A stretch of 64,000 nt of DNA, taken from assembly GCF_016920785.2 (NCBI RefSeq), contig NW_024609879.1:15191145-15255144 (forward strand), read 5' to 3'. Shown piece after piece: positions 30,491 to 40,650 of this stretch. A program made the position numbers and the translations under genes. The notes under the pieces were generated by a model. That model saw only the letters and a program-made list of their open reading frames with translations. It searched no databases and was not told the DNA's origin. How positions within the stretch are numbered: position 1 is the first letter of the stretch; each line of letters starts with the position of its first letter. This DNA comes from Ixodes scapularis. Its lineage: Eukaryota; Arthropoda; Arachnida; Ixodida; Ixodidae.

Positions 30491-33400
30491 TTATAGCCGG
30501 TGTAAAAGACCGATAGCTCTCAAAAAGTTAAAAACACAACTGTGTGGTACAAGTGGGTCGTTGCCAAGTAGAATACTAAGGTGTAAAGGCGTATGCTCGT
30601 TATATAATTGAAAAAAATGTTTTCGACGTTCTTGGTCATACGCTGGGCATTCAAGTAAAATGTGTAAAACTGTTAGAGGACTAAAATGGTTCTCACACTC
30701 TGGGGCCTCTTCCCTGCGCAGTCGGTGGCCATGAGTAAGGTGTGTATGACCTATCCTCAGTCGACACAAGACAACCTCATAGAAACGTTCACGGTGTCGA
30801 GCACTCTCCCACTCACTGATCAATGGTTTTACAGAATGGAGCTTGTTATTAACTTCTTCATCCAATTCTTGTTGCCACTTCCTTCTAATACAATGCTTTA
30901 AAAGTGTGCTATAGTCTTTGTAAGGAATGTCACGCAGGTCCACTTCTTGCTCACCAGCAGAACTTGCAGCAAGGTCCGCTTCTTCATTTCCGGGTATACC
31001 AATATGGCTAGGAACCCAACATAAAATTATTTTAATATTCCTTTTTGAAGCATCAATAATTTTATTCTGTAACTCCATGACTATTGGGTTTTTCGAAGTC
31101 TTTAATGATAAGAGTGAGCGCAGAGAACTGAGTGAATCAGTGTACACGACTGACTGCTTGCTCTTTGTTTTTACAATATGATCAACTACAAGACGGAGAC
31201 CGCATAACTCTGCTGTTAAAATAGTGGCTGTAGACGCAATCCGTTTTACGCAGCGAACAGAGGGGCCGACCATAGCACATCCAACAAACGATTCTGTCTT
31301 AGTACCATCCGTGTAGTATGAGTTGTGTCCAGAATATCTACTCTGAAGCTCAAAAAATTCCTGTTTTATGTATTCTGGTGGAGTTTCTTTCTTTTTAATT
31401 TTTGTTAGTGAAAGGTCACAGGAAATGAGACAGTGGTCCCACGGAGCTATAGCTTGTGGAACAGGAGTGACGGGCATTGTACTACTCAGTCCAATTGAAT
31501 CTGCTTTGGATGCATTTCTCATACTAAAAGGTGGTATTACAGTGGGCTTGTTGTCAAAAGTACGTTTATATCTCATTTTTTCAACAGCTTCTCGGGAAGG
31601 GTGCAAGGGAACCGAACGAATTCTAAGCGAATACATAAACCCCAAAGCAAACCTTCGCTTCTCCAGAGACCATTCATTTGACTCTGCGTAAAGGCTGGGG
31701 ATAGGCGACGTGCGAAATGCACCTGTACACAGCCGCAGTCCCTGGTGATGAATAGGGTCAAGCATTCGTAGGGCTGAAGGCCTTGCCGATCCATACACCC
31801 TACAACCATAATCAAGGCGCGAGCGAATCACCGATCTGTAAATTCGGAGGAGGCAGAGGCGATCAGAGCCCCAGGAGGTGTGGGAAAGCACCTTAAGGAT
31901 CCTTAGTGCTTTTTGGCATTTTACTTTGAGATATCTGATATGCGAAAGAAAAGTCAATTTACTGTCAAAAATAAGCCCTAGGAATTGTCAACGAGGGCTT
32001 CACTGAAGTTCCCCGTAGGCGAGAAAAACAAACAGACACTGTTTTTTCAGGTGAAAAGCTGAAGCCGTTCTGGTCTGCCCACTTGAGCAAATTGTTAATT
32101 GCTAGTTGGACCCTACGTTCGCACAAAGCAAGGTTGCAGGATGAGACGGATATCTGAAGGTCGTCAACATAGAGTGAATACTGTACAGATGGTGGAATGG
32201 CCCGAGCTATTGAGTTCATTTTAACTATAAAAAGGGTCACACTCAAAACGCCTCCCTGAGGAACGCCATTTTCCTGGCAGAACTCTCTAGAGTAAGTAGT
32301 GCCCAATTTAACACGGAAGGTACGCATCCCCAGATAGCTCTTGACGAATGCTAGCATTCTACCACGAATGCCAAAACTATACAGGTCTTGCAGGATGCCA
32401 TGACGCCATGCCGTGTCGTACGCATTTTCCAAGTCGAAGAAAACAGACAGGCAGTGCTGCTTATTTACAAAGGCCTCACGAATAGTAGTCTCCAGACGAA
32501 CTAAATGATCCATTGTAGACCGTGACGAACGAAACCCACACTGGTATTTGTCAAGGATATGTTCTTTTTCCAAAAAATACATGAGTCGTTTGTTAAGCAT
32601 TCTCTCCAGAGTCTTACTAAGACAGCTTGTTAGCGCTCTTGGGCGATAACTGGTCGCGCATGATGCATCTTTTCCAGGCTTTAGCAAAGGGATAACAGTG
32701 GCCACTCTCCATGAGGATGGAAATGTGCTCTCGTGCCAAATGCGATTAAACAAATACAGGACTATGTCAAGTGTAGAGGGGTCGAGATGTGTAAGCACGT
32801 AATAATGAATTCCATCTGGTCCGGCAGCCGTAGGTTTAACTTCATGCAGCACCCGCTCTAGCTCACTCAGCGTAAGGTGCGAGTTGTAAGCTTCTCGAGC
32901 ACCACCGGATGTTCAAACAGACTGCCGCTCTGCCTGAGTCTTGTGTTTCAGAAAAGCAGCTGAAGAGTTTTCGGAACTAGAAACACGTTGAAAGTGTTCC
33001 CCAAGGAGATCTGCCTGCTGTTCAAGGCTCTCGGGGCAAAGTCCATTTGCAGAAAGAAGCGGTACTGAAAAAGCACGGTAGTTCCCATTGACTTTATGAA
33101 TTTTGTCCCACACTTCTTTGCTAGTGGCAGTGCTGTTAATTGAGGATGCATATCCTTGGAAACTTTTACGTTTAGACTGGCGGAGTATGTATCTCGCACG
33201 AGCCTTCATTTGTTTAAATTTGATTAGGTTAGTTTGCGTTGGGTAACGTCTGAAAATCCCCCAGGCTCTGTTTTGCTTTCTTTTCGATTTTTCACAGTCG
33301 GCATTCCACCATGGTTTAGGACGACGGGGTAGGTGAGACGAAGTCATGGGGATAGCTATCATTGCAGCATGAAGAATATGACTACTAAGCAGACTGGTGA

Positions 33401-34174
33401 TTTGATTGACAGACAGATTGTCAAATGATGTGCAAGCGAGCTGAGTGACCTCACTAAAAGTACCCCAGTTCGCCTCTTCGAACTTCCAACGGGGTGTTCG
33501 TGTGGATAGTGTAGCGGGTGGATTAATGCGGTTTAAAATTATGGGAAAATGCTCGCTTCCATATGGTTGGGATCAACAGCCCATGAAAAAAGGGGGAATA
33601 ATGTTGGGTCACTTAGTGACAGATCAATGGATGTGAACGAACGAGTTGGAGCGCTGAAATATGTAGGCTTTAGTTTGTTTAACAGGCATAAAGCAGTAGA
33701 AGAAAGAAAACACTCAATCATCGAGCCACGTGTGTCACGTCGTCCACTGCCCCACATAGGGTTATGAGCATTGAAATCTCCTAGGATACGAGCTGGTTGG
33801 GGGAGTTCGTCATAAAGAGATTCTAGCTCTCTGCGAGATAAGGTGTAGCTTGGAGGAATATACACAGAACAAACAGTTATCAGTCGATCAGATAAGATGC
33901 GAACTGCCACAGCCTCTAATGTGGTATTAAGTGGTACCTCGACACAAGGGGTAGACCTTGCAACAATTATAGCTACACCGCCAGAGGTGTGGGATGAACG
34001 GAGACGGTCCCTACGAAAAACCTGGAAGCGCGTTAGGATGTTAGTTTGATTATTGTTCAAATGAGTCTCCTGAAGGCAAAACGCTAGTGGGTGATGAAGA
34101 TCTAGTAGAAAGTAAACGTCGTCATAGTTCCGGAGTAAGCCTCTCCAGTTCCACTGGAGAACTGTTTCTGCCAT
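30491..34174 (-). pseudogene. LINE ORF2 of copy B (EN-RT-RNase H), frameshifted
   Basis: Starts MAETVLQWNWRGLLRN at 34174. Endonuclease to about 33540 (QETH, GDFNAHN), then a frameshift in the SDH motif region. A second block, 33362-32913, ends in an in-frame TGA; the reverse transcriptase continues in the same frame from 32852 (AAGPDG, FFDLENAYD, GVPQGG, YVDD). A frameshift near 31965 precedes the C-terminal part, 31957-30491, with an RNase H showing YTDGTKTESFVGC, the Glu in LTAELCGL, YTDSLSSL and the GNEEADLAA motif: all four acidic positions kept. The normal stop follows IGLLHRL. Two frameshifts and one stop make it inactive, but it shows the RNase H that copy A should have beyond the window. 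Confidence 0.9.
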
Positions 34175-34245
34175 CTCACAAACAGGAAAAAAAAATATAT
34201 ATGTATATATATCTTAAAAGTATATGTTTCACTAGACCTTAAAAT

Positions 34246-35543
34246 CTATTTTGACGCGGGGAGAATTTTTCTTTTTAGCCGTATCTTTCGGCCTGCCAGT
34301 GGTACCACCGGAGGCCGAAAGTAGCGACTCTGAACTTGAGTGGAGTCTGTCCTCGTCGGACTTCGACCCACTCTCGTCCATTGGTTCACCGGGGGTCGCC
34401 GTAGGCTGATCCTTACGGACGTGCGACCCCTACGGCTCACCGAGTTTCCGGGCGCCTTCGGAGGTGCGAGGGGGAATTCCCCGACCTCGCGGCAGCTGGG
34501 TTTTAGCGGGCGCAGGGGGTCCACACCTCTGCGCTTGGGTGGACCGTGGCGGACCAGGATCCTCCCTTTGGTTAGTGAGGGGAGTGGCTTGTACCACTCC
34601 AGGTGAGGTTGAGGGGGACTTGGGGAGGACACACAGGTCGTCCGTCGACGTCTGTGTTCCTGCTGATACCGTTGACCGCGCAGGTCCCCTGCGCGCTGCC
34701 TCGGCGAACGAACTTCGAGATAAAAATGAGTGTCGTTTTCTTGCTTCTGTGTAGAAAATATTGTCTTTGATTTTCAGGGAAAGAATTTCCTTCTCTCTTT
34801 TCCACACAGGACAGCTGCGAGAGTATGCCGGGTGAGGTCCCTGACAGTTGACACAAATAGTAGTGTTGTTACCACAGTTATCGGTGGGGTGGTCAGTACT
34901 TGCACACTTGGCACAGGTAGCCTTTCCCCTGCAAGAGGCTGTTCCGTGTCCAAAGCGTTGGCAACGGAAGCAACGCCTTGGATTTGGGATGTAGGGCCGA
35001 ACCCTACAGTTTAAATACCCGGCCTTGACTGTTTGAGGAAGCGTAGTCGAGTCGAAGGTTAATACTAAATGTTTTGTGGGTCGCTCTTCACCATCACGCC
35101 GGAGGGTAATACGTCGCACAGAAACAACACCCTGACCTGAAAGTCCCTCAACGATCTCGTCGGTGGGAATTTCGAGAAGGTCATCTTCGGAGATGACGCC
35201 TTGCGTGCTGTTGAGTGAACGGTGTGGGGTCACAGATACTTTTTATTCTCTTACTTCGTTGAAAGCCAGAAGTGCCGTACTCTGCTTCGCAGTAGTGACT
35301 TCTACAAGGAGGTCGCCAGAGGGAAGTTTTTTCGCTTTGAAGTCCTTTCCTATCACGTTCTCTAGGGTCTATGCAACTAAAAAAGGTGAAAGCTTTGAGA
35401 GTCGTTGGTTGTCGTTCTCCGAGTGCATTACCAGAAACTTTGGAAAGGTAATAACTGGCATTGTAGGGCTTCCTTTTTTATGTTTCTTCGGTCCGACCCC
35501 TTTTCAAGGGCCGATCTAGAAAAGATTTTGCTTTGGAACCCAT
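34246..35543 (-). pseudogene. LINE ORF1 of copy B, decayed
   Basis: The start ATG at 35543 reads MGSKAKSFLDRPLKRGRTEE and then hits a stop. The central part (35233-34430) is open and includes LNSTQGVISEDDL and three zinc knuckles (CFRCQRFGHGTASC, CAKCASTDHPTDNC, CVNCQGPHPAYSRSC). The C-terminal low-complexity region shifts frame near 34500. Non-functional. Confidence 0.85.
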
Positions 35544-36049
35544 ACGAATGGGAAAAAAAATTCAGCACCCATGGTGTGCCACCCACCACCGAGTCCAACA
35601 AAGGGAATGGTCAACAGCCCATAACAAATAGGGCTTTGCTGGTACCGTTGAGCCATTAGCACTTGCCCGGGTGCTATACCCAAGCGTGGTTAGAATTTAG
35701 ATAATTCATTACCACACAAGGTTGGCCCTTGCCGCCAAAGGAGATGAAAAGGGCGTAAGGAAGGTGGAGTGAAGAAAAGAGAGAGATTTATAAGTAAAAG
35801 AAGAGAGGGGATAGTAGGAGAAAAGGCGACTGACTGAATCACCCTGGCCGGGCCTTACCAGGACACCCGTCTGCAGGAAGCAGGGGCCAAAGTGGTGTGT
35901 TGCCTCGCCCGGGGGGCCCCGAAGGGTCCAAACCTACCCCGGGCTCGGCTCAACCACCAGGATGCCCTTTTCCCTGGACACGGGCTCGCCACGCACAGCC
36001 AGGCGTGGGTGGGTCTTACCCACTTTTTACTCGGGGTCTGTAATGTAGC

Positions 36050-36186
36050 CAATGTGGCTGGGGTTCGTGGTGTCGCTACTCACCAAGCACCTAGCACCTA
36101 AGGCGCAGGCGCCCCCTGCGGGGCTCGGGGTTCGTGGAGACGCCGCTCTCCAAACACCTGCTTTCACAGGTGCCCCCTGCGGGGAA
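36050..36186 (-). repeat. Tandem duplication of the 5' terminus of LINE copy B
   Basis: The last ~70 bp of the element occurs twice: a diverged version (GGGGTTCGTGGTGTCGCTAC ... GCGCCCCCTGCGGGG, about 36059-36123) and the normal version (GGGGTTCGTGGAGACGCCGC ... GTGCCCCCTGCGGGG, 36126-36186). Copies A and D have one version only. Confidence 0.8.
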
Positions 36187-36187
36187 A

Positions 36188-38946
36188 GACGAGGAAGAGT
36201 ATTTCGCAACATCTGAATTCCATAATTTGTTCTGGAGTGCGGCACTAGCCACGTATCGGCGCTCCGAGTAGCATAAATCGTGTCTCTAATTGTAATCTGT
36301 GAAATAGACAGAAATACGTTTTCTTTGTGATGAAAAGACTCTTAATAGGTAATACAAAGTTTATAATTATAGAAATTTGGAATCTGTACAATATTAAGTT
36401 TTTGAAACAATGGTATTCTATGGGCATCGTATCCAGCATGGCATATAATACGAACAACTTTTTTTTGCAGACTTTGTATCTGCTTAAGATTTGTGGACGT
36501 TGTATTCCCCCAAACCAAGAAGCAGTAATTATAATGCACATAAAATAAAGAATGATATACAAGAAGCATTGCTCACGTTGGGAGTATATGACGATGTTTG
36601 TACATAACACCTACGACCTTTGAGAGTTTTTGACATGTATAATGTACCATTTCATCCCATAGCGTGTATGGATTAAATATTACACCCCAAACTCTAACGC
36701 TTTCGACTATATCTATTTTATGGTTACCAAGAGAGAGAGCAGAGGTATGAAAGCAATTTGTATTTCTTGCTCTAAAAAGCACGGCTTTAGTTTTACTACA
36801 ATTAATTTGCAATGAATTAGACACTGTCCAAGTATTTAATTTATCTAGAAATTTATTTGCGGTATTTATAATCTGCTCAGTATTTGTACCTGAAAAAATA
36901 CACTGGTATCATCCGCGTAAATAATGAAATGTACATTGTCGTCAATATTTACTATGTCATTGACATACAAGTTAAAGAGGAGTGGTCCCAAAATACTACC
37001 TTGTGGCACTCCAACTGCTAATGGCTGCAATTGAGATCGCTTTTTATCTATTTCAACGCACTGGTAGCGATACTGAAGGTAACGTCGAACTATACTTAGG
37101 AATCTACCACGCACACCGTACATATAAAGCTTTTGGAGCAAAGTATTATGATTGAGGCCGTCAAAAGCCTTTGAAAAATCTATAAATACTCCAAGTGTTA
37201 ACAGCTCATTTTCTATATTGCTTAGGACTAACTCCTTTTGCTTTAATAATGCGAGTTCTCTAGATCTACCTTTTCTAAATCCATATTGAGAATCGGTAAG
37301 AATAGAATATTTTTCACAAAAACTATACAACCTGTTATTTATAATCTTTTCTAGTACTTTAGAAGATACTGGTAGAACGTACACTGGCCTAAAATTTCCC
37401 AAGTTGTTTTTTCCCCCACCTTTGTACAGTACCGTTACCTTCGCCACCTGCATGTTTTTTGGAAAAGTTCCATTCTCTAGTGCCAGATTAAAAATATACG
37501 TCAGACAGGCAGCAATGCACCGCAATACATATTTTACAGGTTTAATTTGAAGGTCATATATATCAGTGCTTTTACTATTCTTTAAATTTTGGAAAACTGA
37601 GTAAACTTCATCTTCGTCAGTGGGAAAGAAGAAGAGACTAGGAGAAACACTCTGCACAAATCTAGAAGCATCCGCGTAGTGTACACTTTGAACAAGGTTA
37701 ACAAAATACTCATTGAAGGTTTCCGCTAAAGCGGATCCCGTTAAGTTAACACCTCCGATTTCCATTTCTGTGATCCGATGCCCATACGATCCTTGCTTAA
37801 TTATGCCATTCAACTTTTCCACATAACATCTCGTCACTTAGTACCTAGAAATAAATTGTTAAAATAAGCACGTTTAGCTTGCCTCAAATTCTTTGTTAGT
37901 TGGTTTCGTTCCTTTTTGAATTTAGACAATATACTTCCGTCTTTAGTGCGCACAAATTGGTGGTAAAGAGCATTTTTTTTATTTATCATTCTTAATAACC
38001 CTTTCGTGACCCAGGGTTTACGAGATTTTCGGGAAACACTTTGCAATTTGTAAGGGAAACAGCGGTCGTACACAATTCTAAACTGTTCAAGAAAACAGTC
38101 AAACGCCTCATCTGCGGACACGCTGGACAGTACCGCACTTCAGTTTACAGAATTCATATGGTGTTCAAAAAGTTCAAGGTTTTTAGCGCTTATATTCCTG
38201 AAGTATACTTCAGGATCACGAGTTTCTTTTAGGTTATAGCTCACATTAGAAAGTAGATATATCGGAAGGTGATCACTAATTGTTTCTCCAACTACTCCGG
38301 CAATTACTTCCGACGTAGAAAGGTTCGTTAAAAATAGGTCTAGTAACGCCTCATGTACAGGTGTTACACGAGTAGGTTGAAGAATAACATTGGACAACCC
38401 TTACGATTGATATAAAGACATCAGTTCTTGCTTATGATAAGAGGGAGCATGCATATCTGTGTTAAAGTTGCCGCCAAAGTATAGAGTAAACCCGTTTTCA
38501 CCAATAAACCGAAAGAACACTTCGAGGATTTCAAAAAAAGAAGAAATATTTGCACAAGGCGGACGATAAACTACTCACTATATAAATTTTTCATGTTGCA
38601 AAGTTAAGATTCCGTAGTCATTTTAAATTATGGTGAATTCGGTAATAACAGAACATTTGAAGTGTTTTTTTTTCATATACATAGCTATACCCCCGCTTAG
38701 CTTATCACTACGATTTAAATTGAGTATATTGTAACCCTCCAATCTATCCAACTCATCAGTATTTTTATACCACGTTTCTGTAAGCATGATCACATCAAAT
38801 CGAAAACTGAAACAGTCCAAAAATATGTTAAGTTCATCAAATTTATTCCGAACTGATTGTACATTAAAGTGAAATAAAAAAAGGCACTTTTGTTTGCTGC
38901 GTAAAGATGAGCCCAACTTCTTTAGGTAACAAACAATTGTCGTCAC
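36188..38946 (-). pseudogene. CR1-like ORF2 (endonuclease-reverse transcriptase), decayed
   Basis: The endonuclease begins around FNVQSVRNKFDELNIFLDC and LTETWY (38946-38623). Stops and frameshifts follow, then GNFNTDM, where the family usually has GDFN, and ISDHLPI. The reverse transcriptase block 37837-36866 is the longest intact piece: RPVYVLPVSSKVLEKIINNR, the FIDFSKAFD motif, GVPQGSILGPLLF, and catalytic YADDT. The C-terminal region (ILTLQKKVVRIIC-like, then RTNYGIQML) is spread over several frames to 36188. No RNase H. Non-functional. Confidence 0.85.
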
Positions 38947-38999
38947 TCATGGTAGAAAACAAAATAACCAGCCTTTAAATGCGAAGGAAAAAAAAACTA

Positions 39000-39895
39000 C
39001 TCAAACTTTTCCAAATCATCCTTTGACTTCACCACACGTACTTGGGTCCCCTCTTTCTCTCTTACAAGAACTTTTCCATGCTTGTACCATACATACTGGA
39101 ATCTTTTCTATTTTGCCCATTCCTTCACTTCCCAGAGGAGCGTCTTATCGTGCTGCGTCAGGCTTTCCGATATGTAGATTTTGCTCCGAGCATGCCTTAG
39201 TTCAGAGCGTTTATCAAACCATTGGTCTCAGGTCGCCTGGTTGGCAAAGCGAACAATAATTCCAGGTATCTTATCGGGACGGGTGCCAAGTCTATGCGCT
39301 ACAATGATCTGGTCTGCTGTCAAAGCAGGGAGGTCCAATTTGCTTGTTACTTCGTTTATTCGAGCCATTAGATCTTCGTTTTCGGACTTAGGGATGCCAT
39401 GTATTTCTAGGTTTTGTTTACGACTCCTGTATTCAAGGTCGTTCACCTTTTGGTTAAGCCTCCTAATTTCAACGTCGGCTTCCGTCTTTTCCAGGTTGGC
39501 AACTCTTTTTTTTTAAGTTTTTAAGTTCCCATCATGTTCACCCATACGCTTTAGCACCTGGTCATAGCTCGCAGACATGTGATGGAGAGACTCTTCCATA
39601 GCATCAACTGTTTCTTTTAGGTTGAGAAGGGTGTCCAACTTAGAATCCATTGAGATATGCATCGTAGCTACGTCAATGTCTTTGTTTTGCTTTGAGCTCT
39701 GGCCTCCCCGTGATTTAGCATTTCTTCAAGTCTGACAGCGCCATGTCTTTCGTGAGACAACACGCGAGTCTTCGGAAACACCAGAGCATGTTCCTATGTG
39801 GTAAGGGTAGTCACATTCAGCACAAAGAATCAGGGAATCTTTTTCATCTATTTCCTGGTTACATGCGATACGTGTATCCTCCTTAGCCCCTGCCA
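39000..39895 (-). pseudogene. CR1-like ORF1 with PHD-like zinc finger and coiled coil
   Basis: Minus-strand reading from ATG 39895: MAGAKEDTRIACNQEIDEKD, then CAECDYPYHIGTC and WRCQT. This Cys/His spacing suits a PHD finger of the type carried by ORF1 of CR1-group LINEs, and the last Cys is lost to a stop. Then a helical coiled-coil-like region (DSKLDTLLNLKETVDAMEES), a stop in the Lys run near 39515, and an RRM-like ORF1 segment (DLEYRSRKQNLEIHGIPKSE, HRLGTRPDKIPGIIVRF) from 39446. The last part is full of stops. Decayed. Confidence 0.72.
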
Positions 39896-39937
39896 TATTA
39901 AGGTTTCAAAAATGTACAGCAACAATAAAGTATCCCA

Positions 39938-39966
39938 GCAGCAGCAACAGCAGCAGCAGCAACAGT
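39938..39966. repeat. CAG/CAA microsatellite
   Basis: About ten consecutive CAG/CAA triplets in the leader of the CR1-like element. Confidence 0.9.
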
Positions 39967-40100
39967 TGGAAAAAGAAAAAAAAACGGCTATACAGAACAG
40001 AACTTTACCAACCTGCATTAGCGAAATAACGTTGTTTAGTTGTCAGCAACGCATGTCGCCACTGCCGCCACTGCTGTGTCGCTGAACAGAGGAGCGCTGG

Positions 40101-40108
40101 CTTTTATA
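40101..40108 (-). promoter_or_regulatory. TATA box in monomer 1
   Basis: TATAAAAG on the minus strand, with GTTCAGC about 25 bp downstream. Confidence 0.55.
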
Positions 40109-40381
40109 ACACCGGAGATGGTGACGTAGGTTTGCAGGCCTCCAATCGTCGCTGGAGGCTCTGGGAAGTGCTGGTGCTAGCTGATTCCAGGAAGTCGCCC
40201 TGTCACGCCTCCTCAGCACAATGGCAACTGGCAGTCGATAGTACGCGCCGATGAAAACGATCTCGATGAAGCTCCCACTGCACGTTGATGCACGGTGGTC
40301 TGCATTAGCGAAATAACGTTGTTTAGTTGTCAGCAACGCATGCCGCCGCTGCTGCTGTGTCGCTGAACAGAGGAGCGCTGG

Positions 40382-40389
40382 CTTTTATA
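40382..40389 (-). promoter_or_regulatory. TATA box in monomer 2
   Basis: Same TATAAAAG context, 281 bp from the first. Confidence 0.55.
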
Positions 40390-40650
40390 ACACCGGAGAT
40401 GATGAAGTAGGTTTGCAGGCCTCCAATCGTCGCTGGAGGCTCTGGGCACGTGCTGGTGCTAGTTGATTCCTGGAGGTCGCCCTGTCACGCCTCCTCAGCA
40501 CAATGGCAACTGGCAGTCGATAGTACGCGCCGATGAAAACGATCTCGAGGAAGCTCCCACTGCACGTTGATGCCAGGTGGCCTGCATTAGCGAAATAACG
40601 TTGCTTAGTTGTCAGCAACGCATGCCGCCACTGCCGCTGCTGCTGTGTCG

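Larger units (their letters stand above)
30320..36186 (-). mobile_element. I-like LINE copy B, full length
   Basis: Full-length copy of the same family as A: 5' terminus at 36186, UTR with an internal duplication, decayed ORF1, decayed ORF2 with RNase H, and a 3' end after TTTTGCGCCATAAAGCCCTA finishing in a (TAAC)n-like tail. The TTGCGCCATAAA word near the 3' end is shared with copy D. No target duplication is visible: the 5' side adjoins the CR1-like element directly and the 3' side adjoins a minisatellite. Confidence 0.9.
36188..40650 (-). mobile_element. CR1-like LINE with tandem 5' monomers
   Basis: Minus-strand element: 5' monomer array (40650-40014), short leader with a CAG tract, ORF1 with a PHD-like finger, and ORF2 with endonuclease and reverse transcriptase but no RNase H. 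This is the CR1/L2-type layout. The 3' end is cut: the conserved ORF2 C-terminus RTNYGIQMLRNTLPRL is immediately followed at 36187 by the 5' terminus of LINE copy B, so the 3' UTR is missing. The 5' array adjoins truncated copy C at 40651. Confidence 0.82.
40014..40650 (-). promoter_or_regulatory. Tandem ~282 bp 5' monomers of the CR1-like LINE, 2.2 copies
   Basis: Monomers begin at 40014, 40301 and 40583 (TGCATTAGCGAAATAACGTT); the third stops after ~68 bp at copy C. Units are almost identical apart from a 6 bp CCGCCA-type slip and a few bases. On the minus strand, the same sense as the element, each complete unit carries GGTGTTATAAAAGCC, a textbook TATA box, about 25-30 bp before a CTGTTCAGC initiator-like word. 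The layout parallels the monomer arrays that serve as promoters of rodent L1; here promoter function is an inference. Confidence 0.75.

Noticed and set aside
30300..36200. Target-site duplication around LINE copy B
   Set aside because: The flanks (AAAGACGAGG on the 5' side, CACCGAAAAGG on the 3' side) share no more than a few A/G bases.
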